Assembly: GCA_947166625.1 (NCBI GenBank)
Contig: CAMVEX010000011.1
Coordinates: forward strand, 18,611-82,610
DNA length: 64,000 nucleotides
Direction: 5' to 3'
From: an uncultured Clostridia bacterium
Lineage (GTDB): Bacteria > Bacillota > Clostridia > Oscillospirales > Acutalibacteraceae
This document shows, piece by piece, positions 42,532-51,315 of this stretch (the stretch's first letter is position 1; each line of letters begins with the position of its first letter). A program made the position numbers and the translations under genes. A model generated the notes under the pieces. The model did no database searches. It was not told the DNA's origin and worked only from the letters and a program-made list of their open reading frames with translations.

Positions 42532-43135
42532 CGGAATCATCTACAACTACAGCAGTTACGCGACGACAAATCCTCCCACAAGCTCGGTGAAAGAATATAA
42601 TCTTGCGAGAAAAATCGACGGCTCGATCGCCCTTGATACATCGGTGGGTTCCAACGGTGCGATATGCCGCAAAACATTCTCCGTACCCAAAGAAATTTTT
42701 GATGAGATAACTTTGCTTTTTGAATCCGAAAATCTTATGCAGGCAATCGCGGATAAGCTGAATTCCGAGCCAAAGCCCGTGCCGCCCGCAATGGTCGGGG
42801 GTATGGTTTCGGAATCCCTCTCCTTTATGGCGGACGGAATGATAATAACCCTTTTAAGTATTCCTCCGCAGGCGCGTGAGATCATAAACAGACTTTCCGG
42901 CGCGGCAGACAGATGCGGAGAGCCTATATTTGAGAACGACACAGGCAAGGATAAAATCGCCGAAATGCTCTCCAATATAAATATGGCTCAGACGATTCTG
43001 AATCAATCCAAAGAGAAAAAATCCGCTCCCTCCGAGCCGAAGCCTGCCGAAGGCGAATGGTTTTGCACAAACTGCGGTCATAAAAACTCCTCTGCCAAAT
43101 TCTGCGTTGAATGCGGAGCACAAAAAAGCATATAA
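42521..43135 (+). CDS. Protein of unknown function with C-terminal zinc ribbon
   Basis: 204 residues, AAAGGAG upstream. No signal peptide or membrane segment. The N-terminal part has an unusual NSSYATTNPPTSS-like, serine/threonine-rich opening and then IDGSIALDTSVGSNGAICRK. The C-terminus is a zinc ribbon: FCTNCGHKNSSAKFCVECG with four cysteines. A glycine- and methionine-rich stretch (PPAMVGGMVSESLSFMADGM) is in the middle. It overlaps the fused transporter gene by 11 bases, so the two are translationally coupled and probably act together. I do not recognise a family. Confidence 0.75.
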   Translation: MYLNGIIYNYSSYATTNPPTSSVKEYNLARKIDGSIALDTSVGSNGAICRKTFSVPKEIFDEITLLFESENLMQAIADKLNSEPKPVPPAMVGGMVSESLSFMADGMIITLLSIPPQAREIINRLSGAADRCGEPIFENDTGKDKIAEMLSNINMAQTILNQSKEKKSAPSEPKPAEGEWFCTNCGHKNSSAKFCVECGAQKSI

Positions 43136-43161
43136 TCCGGCTTAACGGACGTAAAAGAGAA

Positions 43162-43200
43162 AAGCATATCCAGGGATTCATTTTTTACCCGGATATGCTT
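43162..43200. terminator. Terminator between converging genes
   Basis: AAGCATATCC (43162-43171) pairs with GGATATGCTT (43191-43200), extended inside by GGG/CCC, with a T-rich loop. Confidence 0.6.
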
Positions 43201-43215
43201 GTTATTTCGTTAAAT

Positions 43216-44169
43216 TCACAGTTTCGCGGCGGCAAAGCCGATACATTCTCTGCCCCGAATCATATCGGAGGTGTCGCGGGCGTTGAAATAAAGCCGCAGC
43301 TCATCGCCGTATTTTACCAGATGGCTCGCATAGACATACTGACGCATCCACGCCCTTTCCTCAGAGGGCTCAAGCAGCATTTTGCAAAATTCAAAATTCA
43401 AACCGTCCGCCGAGGTGAGAAGCATCACGGCGGATCTGCTTTTTCCATCCTGCCTGAAAATACCGTTTTGTATCCCGATATACCCGTCTTTAAGCCTGTA
43501 AACCTTGAGGCATCCGCTGCAAAGATTGAGATGAGGATCATCTTTATCGGGTCGGATGATCGGCTTTTTTGCGGCTGCATAATTTTTATCCGCTTCACGG
43601 CTCTCGGCAAAGCTTATGAAAGTGGGCTCGCAAAATCCGCAATCATCGATATATGTGAGCCCGCACGAATAATATAATCGGCTGATTTCGCCGTCTCTGA
43701 GATAAAACGGATTTGAAATCGAAACGCCGCGCTCACTTTTTTCATAATCTCTTGTATGAGTTATAACGGGATAAGGTTTGCTCCACGATTTGAGATCGGG
43801 GCTCTGAACGGCGTATATCTCCGATTTCCACTTTGCCGCGTTGACAACATTCAAAGCGTTGAAAATCAAAGGGCGGGTCCTCTCAAAAAACAGATAATAC
43901 CTGCCGTCGATATAATTTATATCGGGTCTCATGGCGCGTGAAACCACCTTGCCCGCCTTTTGAAACGTTACGCCGTCTTTGCCGGAAAAATGCCACACAC
44001 CGAAGGTGGTATGAAAGAAAATATGCCAGAGCCCGTCGGGGCTTAGGTCGGGCGTCAAGACAGACGGATCCGCCGCCACAAACGAGCCGTGAAAAGGCCT
44101 TATGACAGGGCTCAAATCCGTCACCCGGAATTCGGCCTGCGCTATCTGATTTATCGTCAGGTTTTTCAT
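43216..44169 (-). CDS. Five-bladed beta-propeller glycosidase-like protein (GH43/GH32/GH130-like)
   Basis: 317 residues, no signal peptide, so cytoplasmic. The repeating blades are visible as AADPSVLTPDLSPDGLWHIFF, shortened to DPSVL and WHIFFHTTFG, then YIDGRYYLFFERT, SNPFYLRDGEISRLYYS and VKYGDELRLYFNARD. Such order and an early acidic residue in DPSVL are typical of the GH-F/GH-J propeller glycosidases and of GH130 phosphorylases. The family cannot be narrowed further by eye. It is transcribed alone from a consensus promoter. Confidence 0.75.
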   Translation of the reverse strand: MKNLTINQIAQAEFRVTDLSPVIRPFHGSFVAADPSVLTPDLSPDGLWHIFFHTTFGVWHFSGKDGVTFQKAGKVVSRAMRPDINYIDGRYYLFFERTRPLIFNALNVVNAAKWKSEIYAVQSPDLKSWSKPYPVITHTRDYEKSERGVSISNPFYLRDGEISRLYYSCGLTYIDDCGFCEPTFISFAESREADKNYAAAKKPIIRPDKDDPHLNLCSGCLKVYRLKDGYIGIQNGIFRQDGKSRSAVMLLTSADGLNFEFCKMLLEPSEERAWMRQYVYASHLVKYGDELRLYFNARDTSDMIRGRECIGFAAAKL

Positions 44170-44203
44170 AATCTTATCACGCCCCTGTTGATCTTACACA
44201 TTG

Positions 44204-44232
44204 ATAATACATTTTCGGAGCCTCCGTGTCAA
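44204..44232 (-). promoter_or_regulatory. Promoter of the propeller glycosidase, with a palindrome in its spacer
   Basis: Leftward TTGACA (44227-44232), 17 bases, TATTAT (44204-44209). The spacer contains CGGAG-C-CTCCG (44216-44226), an inverted repeat that could be a regulator site. Confidence 0.65.
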
Positions 44233-44238
44233 GACAGA

Positions 44239-44279
44239 CAAAAAGCAAAGAAACCGCCGCTTCGGATGATTTCTCTGCT
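44239..44279 (-). terminator. Terminator after the half-size PstS-like gene
   Basis: Leftward AGCAGAGAAA pairs with TTTCTTTGCT (arms 44270-44279 and 44244-44253), inner CCG/CGG pairs, then TTTTTG. Confidence 0.6.
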
Positions 44280-44316
44280 TGTAAGATGGTATATTCAAGG
44301 GGGAGTTGGTAAATTA

Positions 44317-44769
44317 TTAGGTCGGGACATAATCGGAGAGCGAAAGAATACTCTCTGTATCACCCGAAGTAATATAATCGGAAAAACCCTTCACCGCAGG
44401 TGTTTTTGCTCCATCCGACCTGAAAACAATGAATAATTCTTTTTTACTGTCTTTTGAGCCTCTGCCGAAGATTTGTGAAGTCAATCCCGAATTCACTTCA
44501 TCATCCGTAAGCGGCCGATCCGTAAAAGCTGCATCGGATCTTCCGTCCGAAACCGATTTGACGGCGGCATCGGAATCCGAATAATCAAAAGTAAACTTGA
44601 TCCCCTTATTATCCAGCTTGTAGGATTCACACAGCATGCCCGTCACTTTTTCAAGCGAACCGGCAGCCGAAATTCTGACGGTAACGGTGTCATTTGATTT
44701 GCCGCATGAAGTCCCTATAACCACGGCAAAAGCAAGCAAAACCGTTACGGCAAACATCGCTTTTTTCAT
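44317..44769 (-). CDS. Short PstS/PBP-like lipoprotein (one domain only)
   Basis: 150 residues from ATG 44769 with AGAGGG upstream. A signal segment (MKKAMFAVTVLLAFAVVIG) ends at TSCGKS; the lipobox is atypical (GTSC). The mature part (VRISAAGSLEKVTGMLCE, ISAAGS) and GRSDAAFTDRPLTDDE match the first lobe of phosphate-binding PstS-like proteins, including the S-D substrate loop. Normal PstS has about 270 residues in two lobes; this ends after SGDTESILSLSDYVPT, so it is either truncated or a genuine one-lobe protein. No pstCAB genes are near. Confidence 0.65.
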   Translation of the reverse strand: MKKAMFAVTVLLAFAVVIGTSCGKSNDTVTVRISAAGSLEKVTGMLCESYKLDNKGIKFTFDYSDSDAAVKSVSDGRSDAAFTDRPLTDDEVNSGLTSQIFGRGSKDSKKELFIVFRSDGAKTPAVKGFSDYITSGDTESILSLSDYVPT

Positions 44770-44814
44770 TTTTATTCCCTCTTTGATTCGCCTGATTCTG
44801 CACAATCAAGCGAA

Positions 44815-44863
44815 GTTACACCTGTTACACCAATAATTTAACACACGTTTTTCCCAAAATCAA
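44815..44863 (-). promoter_or_regulatory. Promoter and tandem 9-base repeat before the PstS-like gene
   Basis: Leftward TTGATT (44858-44863), 17 bases, TAAATT (44835-44840). Just downstream, GGTGTAACA-GGTGTAAC (44815-44831) is a tandem direct repeat over the expected start of transcription and may bind a regulator. Confidence 0.5.
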
Positions 44864-44914
44864 GACACTCGGTACACATTTGCAAAAAGTGTAACGGCAG
44901 TTCTGTTTCGGAAT

Positions 44915-44963
44915 AAAAAACAGGGCCCCGAATCGGGCGGTTTGCCCTTATCCGGAAGCCCTG
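44915..44963 (-). terminator. Terminator of the D-glutamate/5-oxoproline operon
   Basis: Leftward CAGGGC (44958-44963) pairs with GCCCTG (44921-44926) around further G/C pairs, then TTTTTTATTC. Confidence 0.65.
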
Positions 44964-44985
44964 ATATACGATTTTGAAATCGCGT

Positions 44986-46137
44986 TTATTTAAGCATACC
45001 CGTTTCAAATACGGGTTTACCGCCTTTGAAGAATACTCTCGGCACGCGCTTATTTATCCTGCACGGAAGCTCGTAATTGAATGAGTGGGCGGCGTTTGAA
45101 ACCTCTTCCATAGAGAGAGTTGCTCCGCCCTGCGAGCCTACGAGCGTTACCTCATCGCCGGGTTTGCAGTCAATACCGGTCACATCGACCATAAACTGAT
45201 CCATACATACCCTGCCGGTGATGGGAGCGAATTTGCCGTTTATTATTACCTTACCGATATTTGAGAGGCAGCGCGGGTAGCCGTCCGCATACCCGACGGG
45301 TATCGTGGCTATCACGGTATCTTTTTCCGTCCTGTAGGTCGCGCCGTATGAAATCTCTCTGCCCGCTTCGAGGATCTTGATATGGCTTATGAGCGTTTTC
45401 CACTGCATCACCGGTTTGATCTCGAGCAGAGAAGCATCGACCTCATCGGAGGGATAGAGCCCGTAAAGGATTATCCCCATTCGGCACATATCAAAATACT
45501 CGTCAAAATTCATTATTCCCGCGGAGTTGTTGAGATGCTTCAAGGGGATTTCAACACCTCTCCCGGCGAGCATAGCGACAAATTTTTTGTATCTTTCACG
45601 CTGAGCCTTCGCTCTTGTGAGATCGGCTGAATCGGCGGTGGCAAAATGCGAGAAAAGGCCTTCCGCCTTTATATTCGGCAGCTTTGCCGCGCGGGCGCAG
45701 ATATCCGCGCTCTCTTCGGTGATCTGAAAGCCGATCCTGCTCATTCCCGTATCAATGCAGAAATGGAACGGCACGCACTTGCCCTGCCTTACCGCCTCAT
45801 CGGAAAGAGCTTTTGCATCTTCAAAAGTAAAAATCGGAATACGGATGTCGTATTCTACGATCTTTTCATAATCAAACGGAAAAACTCTGCCGAGGATAAG
45901 AATGGGAGTTTTAATTCCCGCAAGCCTCAACTCGACCGCCTCTTCCGTACACGCCACTCCGAAAAAATCGGCCCTGCCCTCGAGATGCTTACCTATGACC
46001 GCGGCGCCGTGGCCATAGGCGTCCGCTTTGATGACGCAGAGTATCTTTACTTTGCCGCCCGTCTTTTTTCTCACCGATTCATAATTGAAATCTATCGCGT
46101 CGAGATCGATCGCGGCATAGGTTCTGTGACTTATCAT
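44986..46137 (-). CDS. alr: Alanine racemase
   Basis: 383 residues. PLP lysine in CVIKADAYGHGA, the fold-type III barrel, and the second-domain tyrosine in ISYGATYRTEKD. It interconverts L- and D-alanine. It is the last gene of the D-glutamate/5-oxoproline operon and overlaps pxpA by 4 bases (ATGA). In this context it can supply or remove the D-alanine used by the aminotransferase at the operon head. Confidence 0.95.
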   Translation of the reverse strand: MISHRTYAAIDLDAIDFNYESVRKKTGGKVKILCVIKADAYGHGAAVIGKHLEGRADFFGVACTEEAVELRLAGIKTPILILGRVFPFDYEKIVEYDIRIPIFTFEDAKALSDEAVRQGKCVPFHFCIDTGMSRIGFQITEESADICARAAKLPNIKAEGLFSHFATADSADLTRAKAQRERYKKFVAMLAGRGVEIPLKHLNNSAGIMNFDEYFDMCRMGIILYGLYPSDEVDASLLEIKPVMQWKTLISHIKILEAGREISYGATYRTEKDTVIATIPVGYADGYPRCLSNIGKVIINGKFAPITGRVCMDQFMVDVTGIDCKPGDEVTLVGSQGGATLSMEEVSNAAHSFNYELPCRINKRVPRVFFKGGKPVFETGMLK

Positions 46138-46889
46138 TTTATCGCCTCTGAAAGTTTTACTGTTTCTATCCCGTTCTCTTTGAAAGCGAGATTCAGCGCC
46201 TTGACAAAATCGAGAGCCTTGGCGCTGTCGCCGTGGACACAGACGGAATGAGCTTCAAGGCAGATATCCTCTCCGGTGTAAGCTCTCACTCTGCCCTCTT
46301 TTACCATACGGATAACTCTCTCGATAGCCTCGTTTTCATCGGTTATCATCGAGCCCTCAAGAGTTCTCGCCCTTAAAGTGCCGTCCGCTTCATAGGCTCT
46401 GTCTGCAAAGACTTCGCTCGCGTATCTTATACCGACCTGCTTTGCCGCTTTGATCATTTTCGAGCCGGAGAGAGCGAGAAGAATCAAATTGCTGTCATAA
46501 TCCCTGACAGCGTTCGCTATGGCGAGAGAAAGCTCGTGAGACTTCGCAGCCATATTATACATCGCCCCGTGAGGCTTGACATGCTCAAGTTTCACGCCCT
46601 TCGCCTTCGCAAGCGCACCCATGGCGCCTATCTGATAAAGCGTAAAATCATATACATCACGGGCGGTCACATTCATTTTGGTCCTGCCGAAATTCTCTTT
46701 ATCGGGATAGCCCGGATGAGCGCCGAGCGCCACTCCTTCGGCCTTGCAGAGATCTATGGTCTTATCCATAAGAATACTGTCGCCGGCGTGAAATCCGCAG
46801 GCAACATTTGCGCCGGTGATAAGCGGAATTATATCGGCGTCACAGAGGGCGCCTTCTCCGAGATCGGAATTGAGATCTACTTTATACAT
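46134..46889 (-). CDS. pxpA: 5-oxoprolinase subunit A (LamB/YcsF family)
   Basis: 251 residues of the LamB/YcsF family: VDLNSDLGEGALCDAD at the N-terminus, NVACGFHAGDSILM, GAHPGYPDKENFGR and EVFADRAYEADGTL. With PxpB and PxpC it hydrolyses 5-oxoproline to glutamate using ATP. The DUF1445 gene is immediately upstream (9 bases) and alr overlaps downstream. Confidence 0.94.
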   Translation of the reverse strand: MYKVDLNSDLGEGALCDADIIPLITGANVACGFHAGDSILMDKTIDLCKAEGVALGAHPGYPDKENFGRTKMNVTARDVYDFTLYQIGAMGALAKAKGVKLEHVKPHGAMYNMAAKSHELSLAIANAVRDYDSNLILLALSGSKMIKAAKQVGIRYASEVFADRAYEADGTLRARTLEGSMITDENEAIERVIRMVKEGRVRAYTGEDICLEAHSVCVHGDSAKALDFVKALNLAFKENGIETVKLSEAIK

Positions 46890-46898
46890 ACCGTCACC

Positions 46899-47684
46899 TC
46901 AATATTTGAGATTGATGTTTTTTACATCCGTAATGAACATATGGCCGGGAGAATGAGTGATGGCAACAGGGGGCTTGCTCTGCATCACGGCATTCTGCGG
47001 AGTAACTCCGCACGCCCAGAAAACGGGAACTTCGCCCTCATTGACAGTCACGCTGTCGCCGTAGTCGGGCTTCATAATATCGGAGATACCTATCGCTTCG
47101 GGGCTTCCGATATGGACGGGGGCTCCGTGAACTCTCGGCATCGACGCGGTGACATTCACCGCCTTTACAACAAGGTCAGCGGGAATGGGTCTCATTGAGA
47201 CGACCATATTTCCGTGGAATTTGCCCGCACTTTGCAGAGCGATATTCGTATTGAACATCGGCACGTTTTTGCCCTCTTCGATATGGCGCACTGGCACATC
47301 GGCTTCAAGCATTTCGCTCTCAAAGCTGAATGAACAGCCGATAAGGAAATACACAAAATCATCCTGCCAGAATTCGGTAATATCGGTCACTTCTCTTTCG
47401 AGGACGCCGTTTTTCCAGATCCTGTATTTCGGAAAATCCCTGCATATATCGCCGCCGCTCGCCATTGTTTTTATCTCTTTTGAGCCTACATCGCCCACCT
47501 CGAGTATCGGGCAGGGCTTCGGATTTCTCATACAGAAAAGGAGGAAATCAAATGCGTAATCCTTGGGCAGAATGCAGAGATTCGCCTGAGCGTAGCCGTT
47601 GCACATACCCGATGTCTGAAAATCTATCTTGCCTTCACGGATAAGTTTTTTCACTTCCTGCGGATGCATTTCGGAATAATCCAT
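46899..47684 (-). CDS. DUF1445 hydro-lyase-like protein, homologous to half of D-glutamate cyclase
   Basis: 261 residues. It starts with HPQEVKKLIREGK, then TSGMCNGYAQANL, DICRDFPKYRIWKNG, and the family block VPVFWACGVTPQNAV followed by ITHSPGHMF. This is the YcsI/DUF1445 family. In mammals DUF1445 is fused to DUF4392 in D-glutamate cyclase, which turns D-glutamate into 5-oxo-D-proline. The other half is encoded by the gene at 49332 in the same operon. It is also known from the Bacillus kip operon next to pxp genes. Confidence 0.88.
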   Translation of the reverse strand: MDYSEMHPQEVKKLIREGKIDFQTSGMCNGYAQANLCILPKDYAFDFLLFCMRNPKPCPILEVGDVGSKEIKTMASGGDICRDFPKYRIWKNGVLEREVTDITEFWQDDFVYFLIGCSFSFESEMLEADVPVRHIEEGKNVPMFNTNIALQSAGKFHGNMVVSMRPIPADLVVKAVNVTASMPRVHGAPVHIGSPEAIGISDIMKPDYGDSVTVNEGEVPVFWACGVTPQNAVMQSKPPVAITHSPGHMFITDVKNINLKY

Positions 47685-47686
47685 AA

Positions 47687-48610
47687 CTACCTCCCGGATA
47701 ATTCTTCAAAATATTTCAGTTCTTCCGCCGCGAGCACTTCCGCCTCCTCGACGGTTTTTTTGACGAATCTGATCTTATCGCCGGGGCGCGCCTGCGCAAG
47801 CTTCGGCAGATCGGCTGATATAACGGTCGCTATCTTTGCATAGCCGCCCGTCGTCTGATGATCCGCCATAAGAATGATCGGCTTGCCCGAATTCGGTATC
47901 TGCACCGAGCCGAAAACGATGCCGTCCGAAATAATATCGCTGCCGTTTTCGGCAGTCAAAGCGGGGCCTTCGAGCCTGATGCCCATTCTGTCGATTTCAG
48001 ACGTGACCGTATATTCTTCGCCGAAAAACTTATTTAATTCATCATCGGAAAACATATCGCTCTGCGGGCCAGGAACGGCTCCGACCGTTATTTCTCCGCC
48101 GAAAACGGGTCCGTTTACGCTTTCGCCCTCTTTTATATCCTGTGAAGCGGCGCCGGTTTCGAGAGTATCATAGGTTTTGAGCTTCCTGCCCTCGTAACCG
48201 CCGATACCGATCTTAAGATTTGTGGAGGCGCTGCCCATCACAAGGGAAACTTTGAATCCGCCCGCGACGGCAAGATAACACCTGAGCCCGCTCTTTGCGG
48301 AGCCGATGGTGATAATATCGTCTTTATCCGCTTTATAAACCGTATTGGTTTTTATTTCGTTTTCATTGAGTTTGATCCTGAATTCACCGCCGGTTACGCA
48401 AAAATAAGTTTCTTCGGTAAACCAGGCGGTAACGCCCTTCATCATCATTTCGATGACCGGAGCGTTGAGATCGTTTTTAAGCAGGGCATTCGCAAGTTTC
48501 ATTGAGTGACGGTCCATCGCTCCGCTTTGGGTAAAGCCGTCTTTCATCACTCCGAATCTGCCCGAATCCTGTATCAGCGACAGAGCGCCGCCCGTGATTA
48601 TTTCAAGCAT
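47687..48610 (-). CDS. pxpC: 5-oxoprolinase subunit C (KipA family)
   Basis: 307 residues: ALSLIQDSGRFGVMKDGFTQSG at the start (seen as LIQDSGRFG), then GGEFRIKLN, PGPQSDMF and the late SVQIPNSGKPIILMADHQTTGG. These match KipA/PxpC. It forms the 5-oxoprolinase catalytic complex with PxpB. Its ATG shares a base with the pxpB stop (TAATG). Confidence 0.93.
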   Translation of the reverse strand: MLEIITGGALSLIQDSGRFGVMKDGFTQSGAMDRHSMKLANALLKNDLNAPVIEMMMKGVTAWFTEETYFCVTGGEFRIKLNENEIKTNTVYKADKDDIITIGSAKSGLRCYLAVAGGFKVSLVMGSASTNLKIGIGGYEGRKLKTYDTLETGAASQDIKEGESVNGPVFGGEITVGAVPGPQSDMFSDDELNKFFGEEYTVTSEIDRMGIRLEGPALTAENGSDIISDGIVFGSVQIPNSGKPIILMADHQTTGGYAKIATVISADLPKLAQARPGDKIRFVKKTVEEAEVLAAEELKYFEELSGR

Positions 48611-49332
48611 TACTCCGCCTCCGTTATCTCGGGTGTGTATTCGCCTCTTCTTACAAGCTCGCTTATCCTGTCAAATTCCTCGGAAGTGACGGAATAAAAT
48701 TTGATACGTTCACCCGCCCTGTAGAGGATCGGCGCCTCTCTGTGAGGATCGAATACCTTGACGGGAGTTTTTCCGATAAGCTGCCATCCGCCCGGGGATG
48801 CGACCGGATAAATGCCGGTCTGGTTGCCGCCGATCCCGACGGCTCCCTCAAAAATCTCAAGGCGCGGGGATTTGAGGCGCGGAGTCGCGAGCCTTTCATC
48901 CATACCGCCGAGATAGGCAAAGCCCGGCAAAAAACCGAGCATATATATAAGCATGGGCTTTGAGGTATGGAGAGCGATAACTTCTTCGCGTGAAAGCCCC
49001 GTATGAGCGCATACATTTTCCATATCCGGCGAATACTCCGGCTCATAGCAGACGGGAATATTGCAGATAACAGACTTACCCGACCTGCCGACCTGCATAC
49101 CGCCGATCAGCTCCGCGAGCTTATCTTTTAATTCTTTCGCCTTGATAACGGAACAATCATACAAAACCGTAAGGGATGAAAAGGTGGGTATCAGCTCAAT
49201 AATGCCCGGGATCGCGCTGCCCTGCAAAACCTCGGCAAGAGCGGTGACATATCCGTTTATTTCATCGCTTATTTTTTTTTCAAACTGAACTGTTATCGCC
49301 GTATCGGCATTCGGCAGAAATTCATAATACAT
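48610..49332 (-). CDS. pxpB: 5-oxoprolinase subunit B (KipI family)
   Basis: 240 residues: FLPNADTAITVQFEKKI at the N-terminus and the family block LGFLPGFAYLGGMDERLATPR, with VGIGGNQTGIYPVASPGGW. It pairs with PxpC. Start and stop share bases with both neighbours, so it is fully coupled to DUF4392 and pxpC. Confidence 0.94.
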   Translation of the reverse strand: MYYEFLPNADTAITVQFEKKISDEINGYVTALAEVLQGSAIPGIIELIPTFSSLTVLYDCSVIKAKELKDKLAELIGGMQVGRSGKSVICNIPVCYEPEYSPDMENVCAHTGLSREEVIALHTSKPMLIYMLGFLPGFAYLGGMDERLATPRLKSPRLEIFEGAVGIGGNQTGIYPVASPGGWQLIGKTPVKVFDPHREAPILYRAGERIKFYSVTSEEFDRISELVRRGEYTPEITEAE

Positions 49333-50393
49333 CAGCCGAAAAATCCTTTCCTGATCGTATTGTCAAACCAATGCTGAGTTTTATCGGTAACCGTAGGCGG
49401 ATACTCTATCAAAGCTTTCATAAGCGACACCATCGGGCAGTTAATGTTTTCGCCGAAGCCGTCAATAAAAGGCCTCGCCTCGCCGTACATATCGAGCATA
49501 CCCGCTCCCGCCGCCGCTTCCATCACTTCGGCCTGCAGTGAGGCGTCATGAAACAGCTCAGGTTTTTTGAGGATAAACGCGGTCGCCGCCATAAGAGCGT
49601 TGCAGCCCCAGTCGGATACGGTCGCCGTGATGATATTATCCGCCGCGGTGTCGGCAAGGATACCGAAGCCCGTGCCCGCCTTGCATCCGCCGAGCTCGGC
49701 GTAAGGGATATATTTTCTGATATGCTCCTCTATGGCTCCCATACCTATCTCGTTGCCGAGATCGCCTATTGAGAGATTCCATACTCCGAGCTCTTTGCAC
49801 TTATTGAAAAGCACATCGAATTTCGCTTCGCAATCTGTGGTATTCACACCGGTGGCGTTGTGAAAATATCCGTTTTTATTGCCGCCGGGAGCCTCGTTGG
49901 TAAAGCATACGCAGGGCTTGCCGTGAGAAAGGATCTCATCCGCCTGCTTCGGCGCATCAGCCTTGTTTTTGGTAAAATAAATTACACATGCGGTATTTTC
50001 GCCTATGGAGTCGATATCATTTACGATTTGCATACCGAGGACTTTGCTCATCGCCTTAACGGCTTTGTCGCACTCCTGCGGGATTATCATGACGGGCTTT
50101 GCTCCGAAGGCGTTGATGAGGAATTTTGCAAATACGGTGGAGGAAATAATACCGTCGGTCTCGGCCTCATTCCACGGAACAAGGATGAAGCCCGTGAGTA
50201 TATAGACCAGACCGCCTTTTTTGACATTTGCGATAAGGCCTTTTGCGGCGTGGGTCGAAGTCGGCTCGCCGGTAAATTTGCGCGAGCCGTCATAGAGAAT
50301 ACGGCAGACGCCGTATCCCCTCGGGTCGAGATTCATGATATTATCAAGGTTTTCGCCTATGTTGAGAAGCGTCAGTTCCTCTCTGTTCATCAT
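49332..50393 (-). CDS. DUF4392 protein, homologous to the C-terminal half of D-glutamate cyclase
   Basis: 353 residues from ATG 50393 with GGGG 6 bases upstream; the longer reading to 50432 would run into the aminotransferase stop and lacks a site. Motifs: NREELTLLNIGENLDNIM, CRILYDGSRKFTGEPTSTHAA, LTGFILVPWNEAETDG, and a late DWGCNALMAATAF. DUF4392 is the second half of the mammalian D-glutamate cyclase. Here it is separate but sits in one operon with DUF1445 and pxpBCA. Confidence 0.85.
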   Translation of the reverse strand: MMNREELTLLNIGENLDNIMNLDPRGYGVCRILYDGSRKFTGEPTSTHAAKGLIANVKKGGLVYILTGFILVPWNEAETDGIISSTVFAKFLINAFGAKPVMIIPQECDKAVKAMSKVLGMQIVNDIDSIGENTACVIYFTKNKADAPKQADEILSHGKPCVCFTNEAPGGNKNGYFHNATGVNTTDCEAKFDVLFNKCKELGVWNLSIGDLGNEIGMGAIEEHIRKYIPYAELGGCKAGTGFGILADTAADNIITATVSDWGCNALMAATAFILKKPELFHDASLQAEVMEAAAGAGMLDMYGEARPFIDGFGENINCPMVSLMKALIEYPPTVTDKTQHWFDNTIRKGFFG

Positions 50394-50406
50394 TTGATAC
50401 CCCGCT

Positions 50407-51252
50407 TTATTCAGTTTTGCACTGCTCTTCAAAATCGGCTACGAGAGCATCCTGGATTTTTTTGAGCATTTCGGGAGCCTTGCCTCCGACGGACTTGCCG
50501 TCAACATGGGCGACGGGAATGCAGAAGGAGCCGGTAGAATGGACTATGACCTCATCCGCATTCATAAGCTCATCGAGAGTGTATTCTCTCTCTTCGGTTT
50601 CATAGCCGAGTTTTTCTGCGAAGGCAAGAAGCCTGATCCTCGCGGTGCCGGGCAGGATCTTATCATCAAGGGGATGGGTGATGACCTTGCCATCCTTAAA
50701 GATCGAAACATTTGAATGAGCGCACTCCGTCACTATATCGCCTCTGTGGAATATAGCCTCTTTGCACCCGGCTCTGTCGGCGGCCGTTGCGCCGAGCACG
50801 GAAGGGATCAGATTGAGGGTCTTGCAGTTGCAGTAAAGGAACCTTTTATCTTCAAAAGTAATGACATCTATCGGAGTGTAGGTATCCGCCACGGGCTGAG
50901 GGGTAAGAGTGACCCAGAGATTTCCCTTCATATCGGCGTCGTAAATATGATTTCTCGGAGCGCTGCCTCTTGTGCACTGCATATAGACAAACTGATCTCC
51001 GTCGTCAACCTTCAGCACCAATTCCGCGAGAAGCTTCGCGAGCTCATCCTTCGGGATCGGGATATTTATTTCGAGAATCTTTGCGCTGTTGTAAAATCTG
51101 GTGAGATGATGGTCAAGATCGAAAATTTTGTGATTATGGGAATAGGTGGCGTCATAAATGCCGTCGCCGAACCAGCTCACTCTGTCGATCATCGGGATTG
51201 TCATGTTTTCGATTTCATCGAATTTTCCGTTGTAGTAGCCTAAAGTTTTCAT
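50407..51252 (-). CDS. dat: D-amino-acid aminotransferase (class IV)
   Basis: 281 residues from ATG 51252; GAGGTGATC lies just before it. Class-IV fold: YYNGKFDEIENMTIPMIDR, then FGDGIYDATYSHNHKIFDLDHH, seen as FGDGIYDAT, the PLP lysine in YCNCKTLNLIPSV, and the substrate loop around VVTECAHSNVSI. It exchanges amino groups between D-alanine and 2-oxoglutarate, giving D-glutamate. It is the first gene of the operon. D-specificity rather than branched-chain is supported by the operon partners (alr, D-glutamate cyclase halves). Confidence 0.88.
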   Translation of the reverse strand: MKTLGYYNGKFDEIENMTIPMIDRVSWFGDGIYDATYSHNHKIFDLDHHLTRFYNSAKILEINIPIPKDELAKLLAELVLKVDDGDQFVYMQCTRGSAPRNHIYDADMKGNLWVTLTPQPVADTYTPIDVITFEDKRFLYCNCKTLNLIPSVLGATAADRAGCKEAIFHRGDIVTECAHSNVSIFKDGKVITHPLDDKILPGTARIRLLAFAEKLGYETEEREYTLDELMNADEVIVHSTGSFCIPVAHVDGKSVGGKAPEMLKKIQDALVADFEEQCKTE

Positions 51253-51315
51253 GCAGATCACCTCATAAAAAAGATTTATCGAATTCTTGCTGCCGAAAGC
51301 AGTATTACAACATAA

